Shown here: one piece after another, positions 11,391-22,959 of the stretch | Layout of the letters: the number at the start of each line of letters is the position of its first letter | How positions within the stretch are numbered: position 1 is the stretch's first letter | Assembly (NCBI RefSeq): GCF_027943255.1 | Contig: NC_072893.1 | Coordinates: 83,459,784-83,523,783, forward strand | Direction of reading: 5' to 3' | Source: Anastrepha obliqua | Lineage: Eukaryota > Arthropoda > Insecta > Diptera > Tephritidae | DNA: 64,000 bases | Made by a program: the position numbers and the translations under genes | The notes under the pieces: model-generated | Seen by the model: the letters and a program-made list of their open reading frames with translations, nothing else | The model's database searches: none | What the model was told of the DNA's origin: nothing

Positions 11391-14300
11391 TCACAGCTTC
11401 TCATATTCAATCATTAAATCGCCATCCACCCCTAAAATAAGTGTTTGGGAGTCAGGTTTCTTCTCCGGTGTTGTTTTGCTACAAGCTTTCAGGCGATAAT
11501 TCCTAAGTATTTCTGCCAATGCTGTTTTCACTTCTAGCATGGCCATATGACGTCCTGAAATGAAGTTTACTTGCAAAATTCAGCATCATAGCAATAACTA
11601 GATATAATAATATTTACCCAGGCAAATGCGGGGGCCATCACCGAAAGGAACAAAAACACCTCTTTTTGCCAAATCTGAGAGATCGACATTCAGGAAACGA
11701 TCCGGTTTGAATTCCCAAGGTTGAGGGAAGTAATCAGGATCGTGAACATAACTGAAAGTAGGTACCAAAACCACCTCACCCTCTTTAATGAGCACTAGGC
11801 GGCCATTATTTAATTCCAATTCGGTGGACTCGGTACAAATGCGTCCAGCAAAGGTCAGCGGACTAATTAGACGCATAGTTTCTGCCAGTAAAAGAATGAA
11901 GAAGAATCTCAGCTTGCAGGAGTAAATAATATAGGCTTACCATGTACACACCGATCCAAATAGGGTAGACTGGTTAAAGTCTGATAATTAATGGTACCAT
12001 CGGCGTCCAGATTGCCTAAAACTTCTTTGCGCACTTTTTCCTGAGAATCAGGATGATGAGTCAACTGAAAAATTAATATATGTACAAACAGTATACTCGA
12101 CATCACGGTCCATACGACTAAATGCGCTTACATAGAAGAGAGTGTGGATGGCGACTGCGGCCGCTGTGTCGAAACCATCTGCAAAAACTGTACCCATGTA
12201 ACCAACTACCTCATCATGCGAGAGATTCTTCTTTTCCTGCAACTGACGCACGTAATTTAGAAAATCCACTCTATTTTTATTGCTTGCATCCCTTTCACGC
12301 ATCACGTAGGCATCTTTGGTGAGTTGGGAGAAGAAACTTTCAATTTCGGCGGAGAAGACGCGATGGTTATCGAAGCGTCGGAACCAGGGGAAAGCTAAGA
12401 ATTTGAAGTAACTCAAAACAGATTGAAATACTTGTTGAGGTACTTTGTGCGCAATCTCCAGATAAGCATTTGGTTTGTCAAGATTTGAGAGCGTATGCGT
12501 TTCGATGCCCCAAAGGAACTCACCCAAAACATTGGCATTAAAACGAGTGATAAGCTGTGGTTGATAATATAAGACGTAAAGGGGTATGCATTTGTTTCTA
12601 CATATGTATGTATATGCACTTACATCCTTCGTTTCAAGTATGGCATTGTCTTCTGCTGTTTGCTCCTTCAAAAGATTGGTCAGTTTTTGAGCACAGCTTT
12701 TCCAAATGGGATACGCTGTTGTGAGCTGAAGAGTTAAAAAAATTATTTTATTTTCACAAAAACTTATATAGTCAATTGTTTTATATACTCCTAAGCTAAA
12801 AAATAGTCAAAATTTCACCTTATTTTGTGTTATCCCGCTCATAACGTCCGTGCGTCTGTTTTTCCACTCTTCACCTACGTTGAAAAATGGATTGAAGGAA
12901 GCCATTTTATCCTCATTTCTATCGTAGATCTAAAATAATGTGATTTTGTATTTAATGGGGTTTTTAGGTAGGAAATGAGTGAAACTGGGTATCTAAAAAT
13001 AATTTTTCGTATTGTGTGGAAACCACCTTCCTTTATTTCATGCCACTTCCATCACATAAATAAAAACACAAATTGTTGTTTTCCAAAAAATTTAACAGCA
13101 AATATTTTTTATGAGGAGCTTTCTCATGACAGAAACACACTCGGAGGTTTGTCTTTGCTATTAGAAACAACTTTTTCTTCATTTGGTGTTTCACGGAGAT
13201 TCAAACCTACGTTCTCCGAATGGTGGGCACGCACGAACCCATTCGGCTACGGCGGCCTTTAAATGTTTACTTTCATATATTTTGAATGTTTTGCAGAATT
13301 TAAAATCTGCGGTGATTACACAAGTTCTTGCTTAAGTGATGAAATATGCCAAAACCAGTGATCGTAAAATTTAACATTTTTTAATGTTATTAGTGTTGAT
13401 TGCCGCTACTTGAATCGTTAACATTTTGATACGAGAAGTTTTTATGAATTTCGACTTGGACTTAACAAACAACAGTTTGCCGACCAACACACATCGACCA
13501 TTGACGACGGAGCACCTCTTTTGGTCACGGTTTTTCGCTGGTTTTCCCGAATTTAATGGTTGTGTTTGAAGTGATTGAGTATTTCTACTGAAAGAATCCT
13601 AATTTGCGACTAGCGCCGTTTTACTACCACTGCCCCAGGATTGGGAATTTGCACTACCACCAAAATTGCACTTACACTAATTTTTTAGCGATATTTAAAA
13701 TAAGGGTTTCATTATAACTCTTTGACAGCGTTTTAACAATCCGCTTATTGCATTAGTTATTTAGTGCACTATGCCCAACCCTATCTCGTGTTATGTCTTG
13801 TTGTTGTTTTTTGTTTTTCTTGTGAGTCATACCCATTTCCTGAGATCCAGGTACAGCAGCAAACGTTTTATTTCTGTGCCTGGCATTTTCTTAATTAGCT
13901 ATAGGAAAAGCTTACCGAAAGATCGAAATCTTGCTCTAGCTGGACTTCCTTTCTCCCCCTCAGTGTGACAGCTTCTGCAGATGGGACGGAAAGGAAAGCT
14001 AAGAATGGCTATAGATCATGCGTCCAGAGACTTGTCAGGGTTTCAGTGATATGTGAGATGCTTGAGCGAGGGCATCTTAACAGGTAATTCGACCTGTGGA
14101 TGTTATACAATGGTCATATTTTTCTTGTTGTAGTACCTATACATAATTGCTTCCACATTCTTTCGTGTGAAGCAACGTTTTGCCAAACCTTTTCTTACCA
14201 GCTCATCTGCTCTTTCATTACCCTATATATTCCTATGGTCGGGAATTCAAACCAGAGTAATTTCAAGCCAATGACCAAGCGATTCCAGTTCCTCAACTCT

Positions 14301-17300
14301 GTTAGCCTAGTTTGGATGAAATGGAATGGGAATCTAAAGCCTTGATAGCTGCTTGGCTCTCTGAAAAGATAGCTGCCCTTGCACCAATTTCTTTGCATGT
14401 ATCTGATTAATATTTCTGCCTGGAACACGCTTTCATGTTTTTCCTCCACCTCTATCAGAATTAGTTGCCCGATCACTTAGTTTTCTATGTCGATTTACCA
14501 TAAGAATGAACAAGAACTGTGAACTTATGCCCTAGAAAAATTCAGACTTAAACTTTTTTTGTTCACTCTACCCGAATCCTTCTTTCGCAAGAAGTTTGAC
14601 TTAGTTACACAGTGTTATCTATAGCATTATCTTTTATGGCACATCAATGCATCTATTTACATATAAGCGTATCTGCGTGTGTTAAATATAAATGTCACAA
14701 CTTACCCAATTTTTCCCCAAATTGTCTCTGAATTTCCTGAAATTCGTTACCAAAATTTCGTGTGCCAATTTCGGATCTAGTATTAAGAAATGCGGAAGTC
14801 TGGAGAAGAAAACGCCAATAACCTGATGGTTATGTTTGTATTTGCTAAAAGTAGAATTTTTAAAGAAAGCAAAAATGTATAGGAAATACTGATTTTCAGT
14901 TTTTTTTTTTTGGTGTTTAATATTTTTATTTCTTTATGAAAATATAGTGCATATAACATCAAAACCCCCAATATTATAATTAAAATTTTATATAAACTAG
15001 CAAACCCGGCCCCCTTCGCTGGGCACACTCAAATAGAATAGATATGGTTTAGAACAGAAAATATATGATTTTCATATTATTTATTTCTTTATTCTTTATT
15101 CAAGCGCTTTGGCATTAACAATATTTTTTGTTTTTCTATTTGTTTTTGAGTAAATATAAAATATAAATTGAAAATCAGGAAAAAAGAAGATTGTTTTTAA
15201 ATTTCAAATCAACGCATATGATCATCCATGAATTTTTCGTTTCAATTTATATGTTTTATTAAGCATTGGAGCTTTTTTAACCATTATCCATTTATATTTT
15301 TCAAAAAAAAAAAACGAAAAAAATTTTTTTTCCACGAACACATAATTTCATTCGGATTTCACATTAAATTCTCAAATTTCGTAAGAAATTATTCACTGTT
15401 CCAAAATCCACTCCAAAAAAATTCACAAACAATTTTTACATGTTGCACTTACTTTTTCCTTATGGCATCCAAATCAGAAAGAAATATTGACACATTGTAA
15501 CTCACACTGTCAATTTGACAGTTCAGTTCCGCCCCAAGCGTTAAAAAAGTAAGCGACATTATGGCTGGTTCAAAAGAACGATGTACCCGTTGCCAGTGCT
15601 CCGAATTACAACCACATTTTACGAAACGCACTTAACAATGTGCGTAAGTTTGGTTTAATTCGGTGCAAAGACACGGCGGGTCCACGTTTTGGCATATATT
15701 TCGAGACCCTAGTCATCAATAGGTATGAAAATTACCCCGTATTAAAGCACTTATCAACAGCTTTCATTTGATATCCATATTGTACATACACAACCAAAGG
15801 TTACCCGGGTCCACGTTTTGACCTATATCTCGAGACCCCAGTCACGTAGCGGCATGAAAAATACTTTGTACTAAAGTAGTCACCAACAGCTTTCATTTGA
15901 TACCCATATTGTACATACACGTCCGAAGGTTACCCGGGTCCACGTTTTGACCTATATCTCGGGACCCTATCTACCAATAGGTATTCAAACTATACGGAAA
16001 TCATCTTCAATACCTACTTAACAATGTGTGTAAGTTTGGTTTAATTCGGTTCAAAGACACGGCGAGTCCACGTTTTGGCATATATTTCGAGACCCTAGTC
16101 ATCAATAGGTATGAAAATTACCCCGTATTAAAGCACTTATCAACAGCTTTCATTTGATACCCATATTGTACATATACAACCAAAGGTTACCCGGGTCCAC
16201 GTTTTGACCTATATCTCGAGACCCCAGTCACAGAGCGGCATGAAAAATACTCTGGACTAAAGCATTCACCAACAGCTTCCATTTGATACCCATATTGTAC
16301 ATACACAACCAAAGGTTACTCGGGTCCACGTTTTGACCTATATCTCGAGACCCCAGTCACAGAGCGGCATGAAAAATACTCTGGACTAAAGCATTCACCA
16401 ACAGCTTCCATTTGATACCCATATTGTACATACACATCCGAAGGTTACCCGGGTCCACGTTTTGACCTATATCTCGAGCCCTATTTCCAAAATAAAATAT
16501 AATCCGTGTTACTCGTGGATGATGTAGCTTTCGAATGGTGAAAGAATTTTTAAAATCGGTCCAGTAGTTTTTGAGCCTATTCGTAACAAACAAACAAACA
16601 AAGTTTTCCTCTTTATAATATTAGTATAGATAATAAATAACATATACTTATTAAAATGTTTGCCCTATTTTAACTCAAAGTTTCAAACTTTGCACAAAAT
16701 GTAAAAAATACAACAAATTTTCAAGAAGCCTTCTATTTAGGAATCTTAGAAAAGTCCGGATATGCAAATTTTGTAGACATACATATGTCGAAAACAAATT
16801 TTTTGAGGATCGAATTCTAATAGTGCGGAAAAGTTTCCCTGTTAGACTAATAAAGTGTGTGCCAAATTTCAGGCCAATCGAACGATATCTTCTGTCGCCA
16901 GCAGAGGCCTCAAATATTGAAATTTCAGTTTAAATTCTCAACAATTTGGACCGGGCATGGCTCCGGCTCTGGGTTCTACGTGGAATCCAGCGGGACAAAA
17001 CTGCACTTTGCTCTTGGAATGCATGCATCTGTGTTTCAAGCGGAGGTGTATGCAGTTCAAGAAGCGATGAACTTTGTTGTGGAAAAGCGAGGGAGAGGCA
17101 GATCTATATATGTCTGCAGCGACCGCCAAGCTGCGCTTATGGCCTTAGACAGCCCCCAAACCACATCAGGGGTAGTCAAGTCCTGTAAATCCAGGCTGAA
17201 CTATGTCGGTAGACATAATAGCCTGATGCTAACATGGGTCCCTGGACACGTGGGTATCGCGGGTAACGATACCTCTGATTCCTTAGCTAAGATGGGCTCT

Positions 17301-19732
17301 GAGGCCAACTTCTTTGACCCAGAGCCCGTTTTACCACTTCTTTCTGCGGTCATCACAGCTATGGTTAGCAAATGGGTAACTACCACCCACAAGCGAGTTA
17401 GGCAGGCTGAGAGAGGATGCAGATGGACTAAACTGATGTTACCTGCCATGTCCGATTGACTGTCGCATACCCTTCTGTCATTAAACAGAGGGGAGTGCAG
17501 ACGGTTGGTTGGACTGATGATGAAACTTATAAAAAGACAACGACGCTGCGACTAATAAAAATACTAATAAAAAATTCTGTGGTCCAGAAAACTATCCTTC
17601 TTGCTCTCGTTACAGAAGCATCGCTTCAAGTATGCGGAATTGACGCTCGGGATGGATTCATTCGGTGTACTTTAGCATCCCGTCAAACTATGCCTCAGTT
17701 TGACAACAAAGCACAATACTCCCTCTGATTTGATAAATATGAAATGAAGTATTGCTTTACGTTTAAAAAGTGCAGTGTTTTCTTGAAACAACTTTTATTT
17801 CATTATTGTTTTACAATATTACAAAACATGGAAAAAGAAAAAAACTAGTTAAAAAAAAAAATAAAAAATAATAAAAATTAAAAAATAAATAAAAATTAAA
17901 AAAAAAGTAAATTAAAACAAAACAAAGCAAAAGGGGGAAAAATAGGAACCCAAAGAGCAGCACCCTCCACGTGGTGAGTTCTGGGCTACAAAAATATTTA
18001 TGTACTCGTACTTTCGCAATAAAAAGTAGGCCAATCAATAACGTTTTATTACTATTTTATATTGTACAGGTGCTTAATTTTTGGATAAATTTATGTGTAA
18101 TTAGTTTATAGTCCTTATTTTTGGTATGAAATGTGCTCCGGAATGTATGCATGGAGAAAAAAAAAATATCCTGAAAAAATTTAATTTTTCAGAATATCAA
18201 CTGAAATTTCAATATTTGAAGCCTCTGCTGGCGACAGAAGATACCGTTCGATTGGGCTGAAATTTGGCACACACTTTATTAGTCTAACAGTGCAACTTTT
18301 CCGCACTATTAGAGGGTGGTTAAATTTCAAGGGCCGATATTGAATGCAAACCACACCTAAACGTCAAGCTTTTTTCTCTATTTTTCAATTTCAGACCAAT
18401 TTAATTTGAACCGTAGAAAGATACACAATCGAGCAACGCGTTAAAGTTATTCAGGCTTATTATGAAAATGGACGTTCAAATCAAAATGCATATCGCGCAC
18501 CTCGTGATTTCAGTGATGAGGCACATTTTTGGATTCGTCAATAAGCAGAATTGCAGTTCAAGAGCTAAAAGATGAGATAATTCGGCACATTAACGGCATA
18601 GAACCTCAATTATGCCTCAGCGTCATCGAAAATTTGTACCATCGGATGGAGGTGTGCCGCCGAGGCCGCGGCAGCCATTTGGCCAATATTTTGTTCTATA
18701 CGTAATTGAGCTATACCAGTATTGTCATAATAAAGAGAAATTACAATAATTTCCTAAAGAAATTGTATTCTATTTAAAATCAACAGCGGCTCTTGAAACT
18801 TAACCACCCTTTAGAATTTGATCCTAAAAAAAATTTTTTTTCGGCCCACTCTAATATGCATGCCATATCATCACTGATATCGAAAAATGGCGATTTTGAC
18901 TGACCACTCAGATTAACATACTTTTATTTGCAAGAGAGTTTGAAGTTCCAGGTATACGCCAAACCAAAAAATCTCACTCAAATGAAAGTCAACATGCGAC
19001 GTGAAATCGCTGCCATATCGGCAAACTTGAAAAAATGCAAAAATCAAAAAAAAAAAGAAACACTTTTGCCTAATAAGACTAAATGACCATTAGAAAGAAA
19101 TCACTTGAAATAATTCAGAGAAATATTTATTTAAATGCACAGCAAACTAATTGATTTCTTAATACTTTTTTTTTTAATTTTCTTTCACTTTAAATGGCCA
19201 AGCCTACCTTTGTTGAATTGATTTTAAATTGGCTTGTGTAAGCCTCAGTTTTCTATGCATTCTTTTTACACATGAAAATATAAAATGTGTACAATTTTAC
19301 ATAACTTTGACCACTACATTTTTTTCGCGTATTAATTATTATTTACGTGGAAACTTCTTGCACCCGTACAGTAATACATATCGCTCATTTACTTCAGTAG
19401 GGCACACTCCAAAAAAAAAAAAACTTATATAAGTGTATAGAAATTACTACTTTTCTCGTTTTTGTTTTTTTTTTTTTTGAATTATGACACTATTGAAGTA
19501 ACTGGGTGATATGTATGTATGTATGCCATACTCACTTGTAAATTTCGTCCAATTCGTAGACAAAATGCTGTTTACCAGGGAAATTGCCTATCCAGATCTT
19601 TGGCTGCGGACCGGCTATGCCTAGTTTCTTGAATACACCGTAATGCCATGTCAAATATTTATATATCAAAAGCGCAGCAAAGGCGAACAAACCGATTGTG
19701 ACTAGGAGCGGCTGCATTGCGAGACTGTGCAT
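11391..19732 (-). CDS. Cytochrome P450, CYP3 clan (CYP28/CYP309-like), gene B
   Basis: Tandem paralogue of gene A and a presumed ER monooxygenase. Exons (minus strand): 19732-19536, 14844-14706, 12929-12819, 12725-12624, 12554-12132, 12064-11941, 11881-11618, 11554-11391. Every exon has the same length and phase as in gene A; the protein is 507 aa (502 from the ATG at 19717). It has the same anchor helix and GPQPKIWIGN hinge, I-helix ADGFDTAA, K-helix ETMR, PDRF, and heme loop FGDGPRICLG. About 20 residues differ from A. Seven of them fall in the stretch between ExxR and the heme loop, where B keeps the common YFPQP. Intron 1 (4.7 kb) carries a Helitron and a TIR element. No disabling mutation seen, so probably functional. 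The first ATG was chosen because it is the first in the frame; homology to gene C favours the second. Confidence 0.93.
13091..13259 (-). repeat. tRNA-derived SINE, truncated
   Basis: Same insertion as 1975-2237 in gene A, with its tail part missing. Head with A- and B-box-like sequence retained (GTAGCCGAATGG complement at 13240-13255). Confidence 0.8.
13760..14480 (-). pseudogene. Non-LTR retrotransposon relic: RNase H and C-terminus (gene B intron 2)
   Basis: Minus strand. SVFQAEI near 14437-14417 marks the RNase H start, GNERADELVRKGLAKR near 14230-14180 its end, followed by a CRSCHTEGE cysteine motif near 13985-13960 and the LINE C-terminal tail. Frameshifts and stops interrupt it. This fuller copy shows what was deleted from gene A intron 2. 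Confidence 0.75.
14997..16630 (-). mobile_element. Helitron, 1634 bp, non-autonomous
   Basis: Minus strand: it starts TCTATACTAATATTATAAAG (16630 downward) and ends in a GC-rich hairpin-like stretch followed by CTAG (14997-15000), inserted between A and T. Gene A has the empty site (about 3703-3718: ATATAAA joined to TAATAAATAA), which fixes both borders without any target duplication, as expected of Helitrons. The terminal 0.53 kb matches 25210-25776. The interior carries the 129-bp tandem repeats. No intact protein. Confidence 0.92.
15640..16500. repeat. 129-bp tandem repeats within the Helitron (7 units)
   Basis: The motif TCCACGTTTTG recurs at 15681, 15810, 15939, 16067, 16196, 16325 and 16454: spacing 128-129 bp. 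Units 1 and 4 share a variant (GGCATATATTTCGAGACCCT), so there is a higher-order period of three units (about 386 bp). Too long and too regular for CRISPR; it is a minisatellite of the kind Helitrons often carry. Confidence 0.92.
16936..17570 (+). pseudogene. Non-LTR retrotransposon RNase H fragment
   Basis: Open frame of about 170 codons with FQAEVYAVQEA, the acidic motif CSDRQAALMALDS and WVPGHVGIAGN: a canonical LINE RNase H domain (Jockey/I type). The D of the first YTDGS motif is missing. After a stop, the frame LLSLNRGECRRLVGL (about 17460-17520) matches the segment that follows RNase H in such elements. It sits inside the inverted-arm element. Confidence 0.85.
18312..18811 (+). mobile_element. 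Internally deleted Tc1/mariner (DUF4817-type) element, 500 bp
   Basis: TIRs GGGTGGTTAARTTTCAAG at both ends, flanked by TA duplications (18310-18311, 18812-18813). Inside, YTIEQRVKVIQAYYENGRS (transposase N-terminus) runs straight into FSDEAHFW, the first catalytic Asp motif, then into the C-terminal part. So it is a deletion derivative of a full transposase. It is nested in the right arm of the 16789-18843 element and hence younger than it. Confidence 0.85.
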
Positions 19733-19837
19733 CGTATCGTAAAATATCAAATGTTAACTACATGACCAGCTTCAGCCACTTTAATATGCATTATTAGTAA
19801 TTGAGCGGGTGTATTCACGTTACAGCGTGGAAAATGC

Positions 19838-19845
19838 CTTTTATA
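19838..19845 (-). promoter_or_regulatory. TATA box of gene B
   Basis: TATAAAAG on the minus strand, 106 bp upstream of the ATG at 19732; same context as gene A. Confidence 0.65.
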
Positions 19846-20584
19846 AAAAGTAAATGTACGCATTGCCGAGAACAATCAGAACGTGCTGAGTTAGTCAGAG
19901 GCGAGATCAGAGATTGCAGGATCGAGCACAGTAGACAATGCAATACATGATAAGGCATTCTGATGGATGGCTGTTAGTTTGGTCTGTCTCGTGAATACCT
20001 TCTATCAAAAAGTGTGTTTAGCGTACTGGATCGTCGATTTATTAATAAATCACAATGTGAAACTGCGACAATATTTGCATACTAAGTATGTATCTATAGT
20101 TTTATTCATATATATATATATATATATATACATATAATATATGAGTGTATGTAAAACATTACAGGCGATCAAAAGCCCATTTTCTGATATCAGTGAAAAA
20201 TAATTGAAAACTCTCTGTTTTATTGGTTTGAAAATTTTTTTTTAGACACTTGGTTCCCTTGACAGCTCTTTACAAATATGGTTCCTTCGCTTGCAGGTTT
20301 CTTGAAGCACAGCAATAAAAATAATAGTAGCATACATAAAATTGTGTCAGTTTTTGTCTTATTTTTTTCCAATGACTGGCTGATCTTGCAGAATAACACA
20401 ATACATGGATTTTTCTACCAACTCGTTGAACGCTAGCGCTGCAAGTAGGCGGTAGAGTGCTGTCAATATCAAAATTCAATCATTAAGTTTTGGCTCTTTA
20501 TAAAAAAATAGGTGTTACTTTTTTTAAAAAAGCTTTTATCATTTGATCCTCATTTCAGAAGCTTTTGGGAACTTTCAGAGAAGG

Positions 20585-20925
20585 TGACTGTTGAGCACTT
20601 TCTCTATAAAAGTTCAGGTTCGGCAGCTAGACGATTAAGGTCACTGGGTGCTCCTTTCTTCGACAGCCTGGGGCAATGTTTCGACCTAAACCCCATCAAC
20701 CTTCTCCACGACATCAACAGCTCTGGTTGGGTGGAGATATCTGCCTGTTGGATGCCTCAAAATGTATCAAAATACCGTTTAGTACTACTTGGCGAGTACC
20801 AGACTGGTACTTCAACTAAAAAAGCCATCAATTCAAAATCAAATGTAGAATTTCGAAAACATAATTTCCAAAAAAGAAACACGCTGGTATGGCAGAGTAC
20901 CAGATGGCAAGTTGTCGATTAAGTA
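20585..20925 (+). pseudogene. Non-LTR retrotransposon 3' end, copy 2
   Basis: Duplicate of 8955-9290 (VTVEHFLYK ... LLHDINSSGW), carried along by the segmental duplication. A short insertion (about 12 bp) distinguishes the ends. Confidence 0.75.
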
Positions 20926-21109
20926 AGAAATCAATCTTTGGCTGGCAAGAAAACCGTTGATTTAGCTTTATTGTCCCTTTAATATTGTATATTCGCAACA
21001 ACTGCCTCTACATTCTTTACAGATATCTCCAAAATTCGTCGTGGAGATCTGGAGTATAGATGCTTCTCATTGGGTGGTATCGAATTAATCTGATTTCTGT
21101 ACTTTTTAA

Positions 21110-21625
21110 GGCAAACACAAACTTAATTTCCAATTGACTTTCAGCTCATTCAAAGCACGTTGTTTAGAATGTTTTTGACAACAATAACTCATCACCCATT
21201 TTTTGGGTTGGATGTATTTTGTGAATGCATGTTAATATCAAAGAAAGCTTTCGAGATAGATAATTAGTTTAGAAAGCATAACAGTTTTTACGGAAAGTTT
21301 TTTAGCTCTAAAAATATATGTAACAAAATTAATGTAGGTCTGACTAAATATGCAACATTAATGTTCAACTGTGTTATTGCTGTGTGTATGTACACACCCC
21401 CCAAAATTATTATAAAAGTATCACATACTGATAAGTTTTATTTGTTTATTTTTTAGTTTAATCCATTTTTTTTATAATAATATACTTTTTTGTTACGCAG
21501 ATATCATAATAATTCAAGTACCACACTTTGTACAAGATTTATTTGAATTCGAAAACAATTTTAATCAAAACATTTAACTAGAATTGAAAAAATAAATAAG
21601 GTGCGTAGTTTTGTAGCCCGTTACA
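21110..21625. other. Sequence present only in duplication copy 2, unidentified
   Basis: AT-rich, about 0.5 kb, located where copy 1 (about 9476-9490) has nothing. No ORF or terminal repeats recognised; it may be an insertion or a deletion in copy 1. Confidence 0.4.
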
Positions 21626-21711
21626 TTTTAGTACTTACAAGTATATAATAAAGTAGTTTGATGTGGCTTAAATTCTCGTTGTTTTTATTTGTCAAAATGT
21701 TTTTCACGTCA

Positions 21712-21817
21712 AAATGTTTTTCTTAATTTTGGTGCTTCACCGAGATTCGAACCTACGTTCTCTCTGTGAATTCCGAATGGAAGTCACGCACAAACCCATT
21801 CGGCTACGGCGGCCGCC
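21712..21817 (-). repeat. tRNA-derived SINE head fragment
   Basis: About 105 bp covering the tRNA-like head: complement of GGCCGCCGTAGCCGAATGGG and the B-box GGTTCGAATCTC. Body missing. Confidence 0.85.
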
Positions 21818-21953
21818 ATATATACATATATCAAAAATCAACGAAAATGTCAAACTTCAAACTTGTGCAAAAGTAATTGCATTATCGGAAAATTTGTTGT
21901 ATATATTTTTCAAATATCGTCTTGCGTCAATCATATTTCATATTTGTGAACTA

Positions 21954-22953
21954 CAAGGTGAAGTTAAAAATAAATAGGACTGGTGTCTTAAAAATGTTTT
22001 TGATGGTGCCATATTTTTATTGAGTTAGTGCATTGGAAGTTACATACCTAGCTGACTTCCAGTGAAAGCTTGGTGACATTCGGTTGAGTGGAAGCGAAGT
22101 TATTGCGTCTAAAGTGTCAGTATATGTGCGTCAGCGGTACAAAAACTAGTTTCGAACAAAGAACTAATATCAAGTTTGGTTTCAAAATCGGTAAATCGTT
22201 TACCGAAACATTTAAATTGATGAAAAAAGTTTATGGCGATGATTGTTTATCTCGTGTCAGAGTTTATGAGTCGTTTACGCGTTCAGAGACGGTTGTGAGG
22301 ACATAAATGTCAACATACGGGACGCCCAAAATCAGTAATCAACGAAACCTCATCGAATTTGTAAATTTATCAAAAATGAACCGAAATCATGGTTGAAATT
22401 CTTGGAATCTGATTGAATATCTCCTAAACATCGATTTATCGCATTTTAACTCATCGTTTGGGTTTACGAAAGATCTGTGTTTTTTACTTCCGCACAAGTT
22501 AACTGGGGACCAAAAATTGCTCAACAAATGAAAACTTTCTTACACCATTGAAACTGGTGATGAAACGTGGTATTTCTAACATGAACCTGAAACTTAGCGT
22601 TAAAGTGCCAAATGGAAGACCCCAGATGAGCCACCACCCAAAAAATCGGGTTTGGAGAACTCAAAGATCAAGTCGATGGTCATTTGTTTTTACGATTCCA
22701 AGGGAATTATTCAAAAGGAGTTCGTGCCAGTGGGCCAAACCGTCAATGCAATTTTCTATCTTGGCGTTTTGAAGCGTGTGACTGATTTTTTTACTAGAAA
22801 TCGCATTTCAACCATCAACCACTTACTGTATTCGCAAAACAGTGTATTGAGGCCAGAGGGGACTATTCTGAATAAATAAACTCAAAGTTATCAGAACAAA
22901 GCTCCTGCCCTTTGTATTTTTACTCAGTCTTGTTTATTTTGAACTTCATCTTG
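21954..22953 (+). mobile_element. Mariner element, internally deleted, exactly 1000 bp
   Basis: TIRs CAAGRTGAAGTT at both ends, with TA duplications at 21952-21953 and 22954-22955. The transposase frame is readable but broken: SFTETFKLMKKVYGDDCLSR (HTH region), LLPHKLTGDQKLL, TGDETWYF (first catalytic Asp), KMKSMVICFYDSKG-type centre, then a jump across the second Asp block to the ending CIEARGDYSE. Several stops; not active. About 0.3 kb shorter than a complete mariner. Confidence 0.92.
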
Positions 22954-22959
22954 TAGAAA

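Larger units (their letters stand above)
16789..18843. mobile_element. Element with inverted arms of about 150-170 bp (TIR or foldback type), family unknown
   Basis: 16789-16931 and 18199-18311 plus 18814-18843 are inverted copies of high identity, the right arm being split by the 500-bp element at 18312-18811. Arms begin CGAAAA...AGGATC. The interior holds a LINE RNase H fragment (16936-17570) and A-rich DNA. No transposase of its own is seen. It lies in gene B intron 1 and has no counterpart in gene A. Confidence 0.8.
11265..21690. repeat. Segmental duplication, copy 2 (contains P450 gene B)
   Basis: Direct repeat of about 45-9550. It differs by a 1634-bp Helitron, an approximately 2-kb TIR element with a nested 500-bp element, absence of the Helentron-like insert, and about 0.5 kb of extra sequence (21110-21625) near the far edge. 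The match resumes briefly at about 21629-21680. Confidence 0.9.

Noticed and set aside
15640..16500. Regular repeats that might suggest a CRISPR-like array
   Set aside because: The unit is 129 bp with no repeat/spacer partition, in an insect Helitron.
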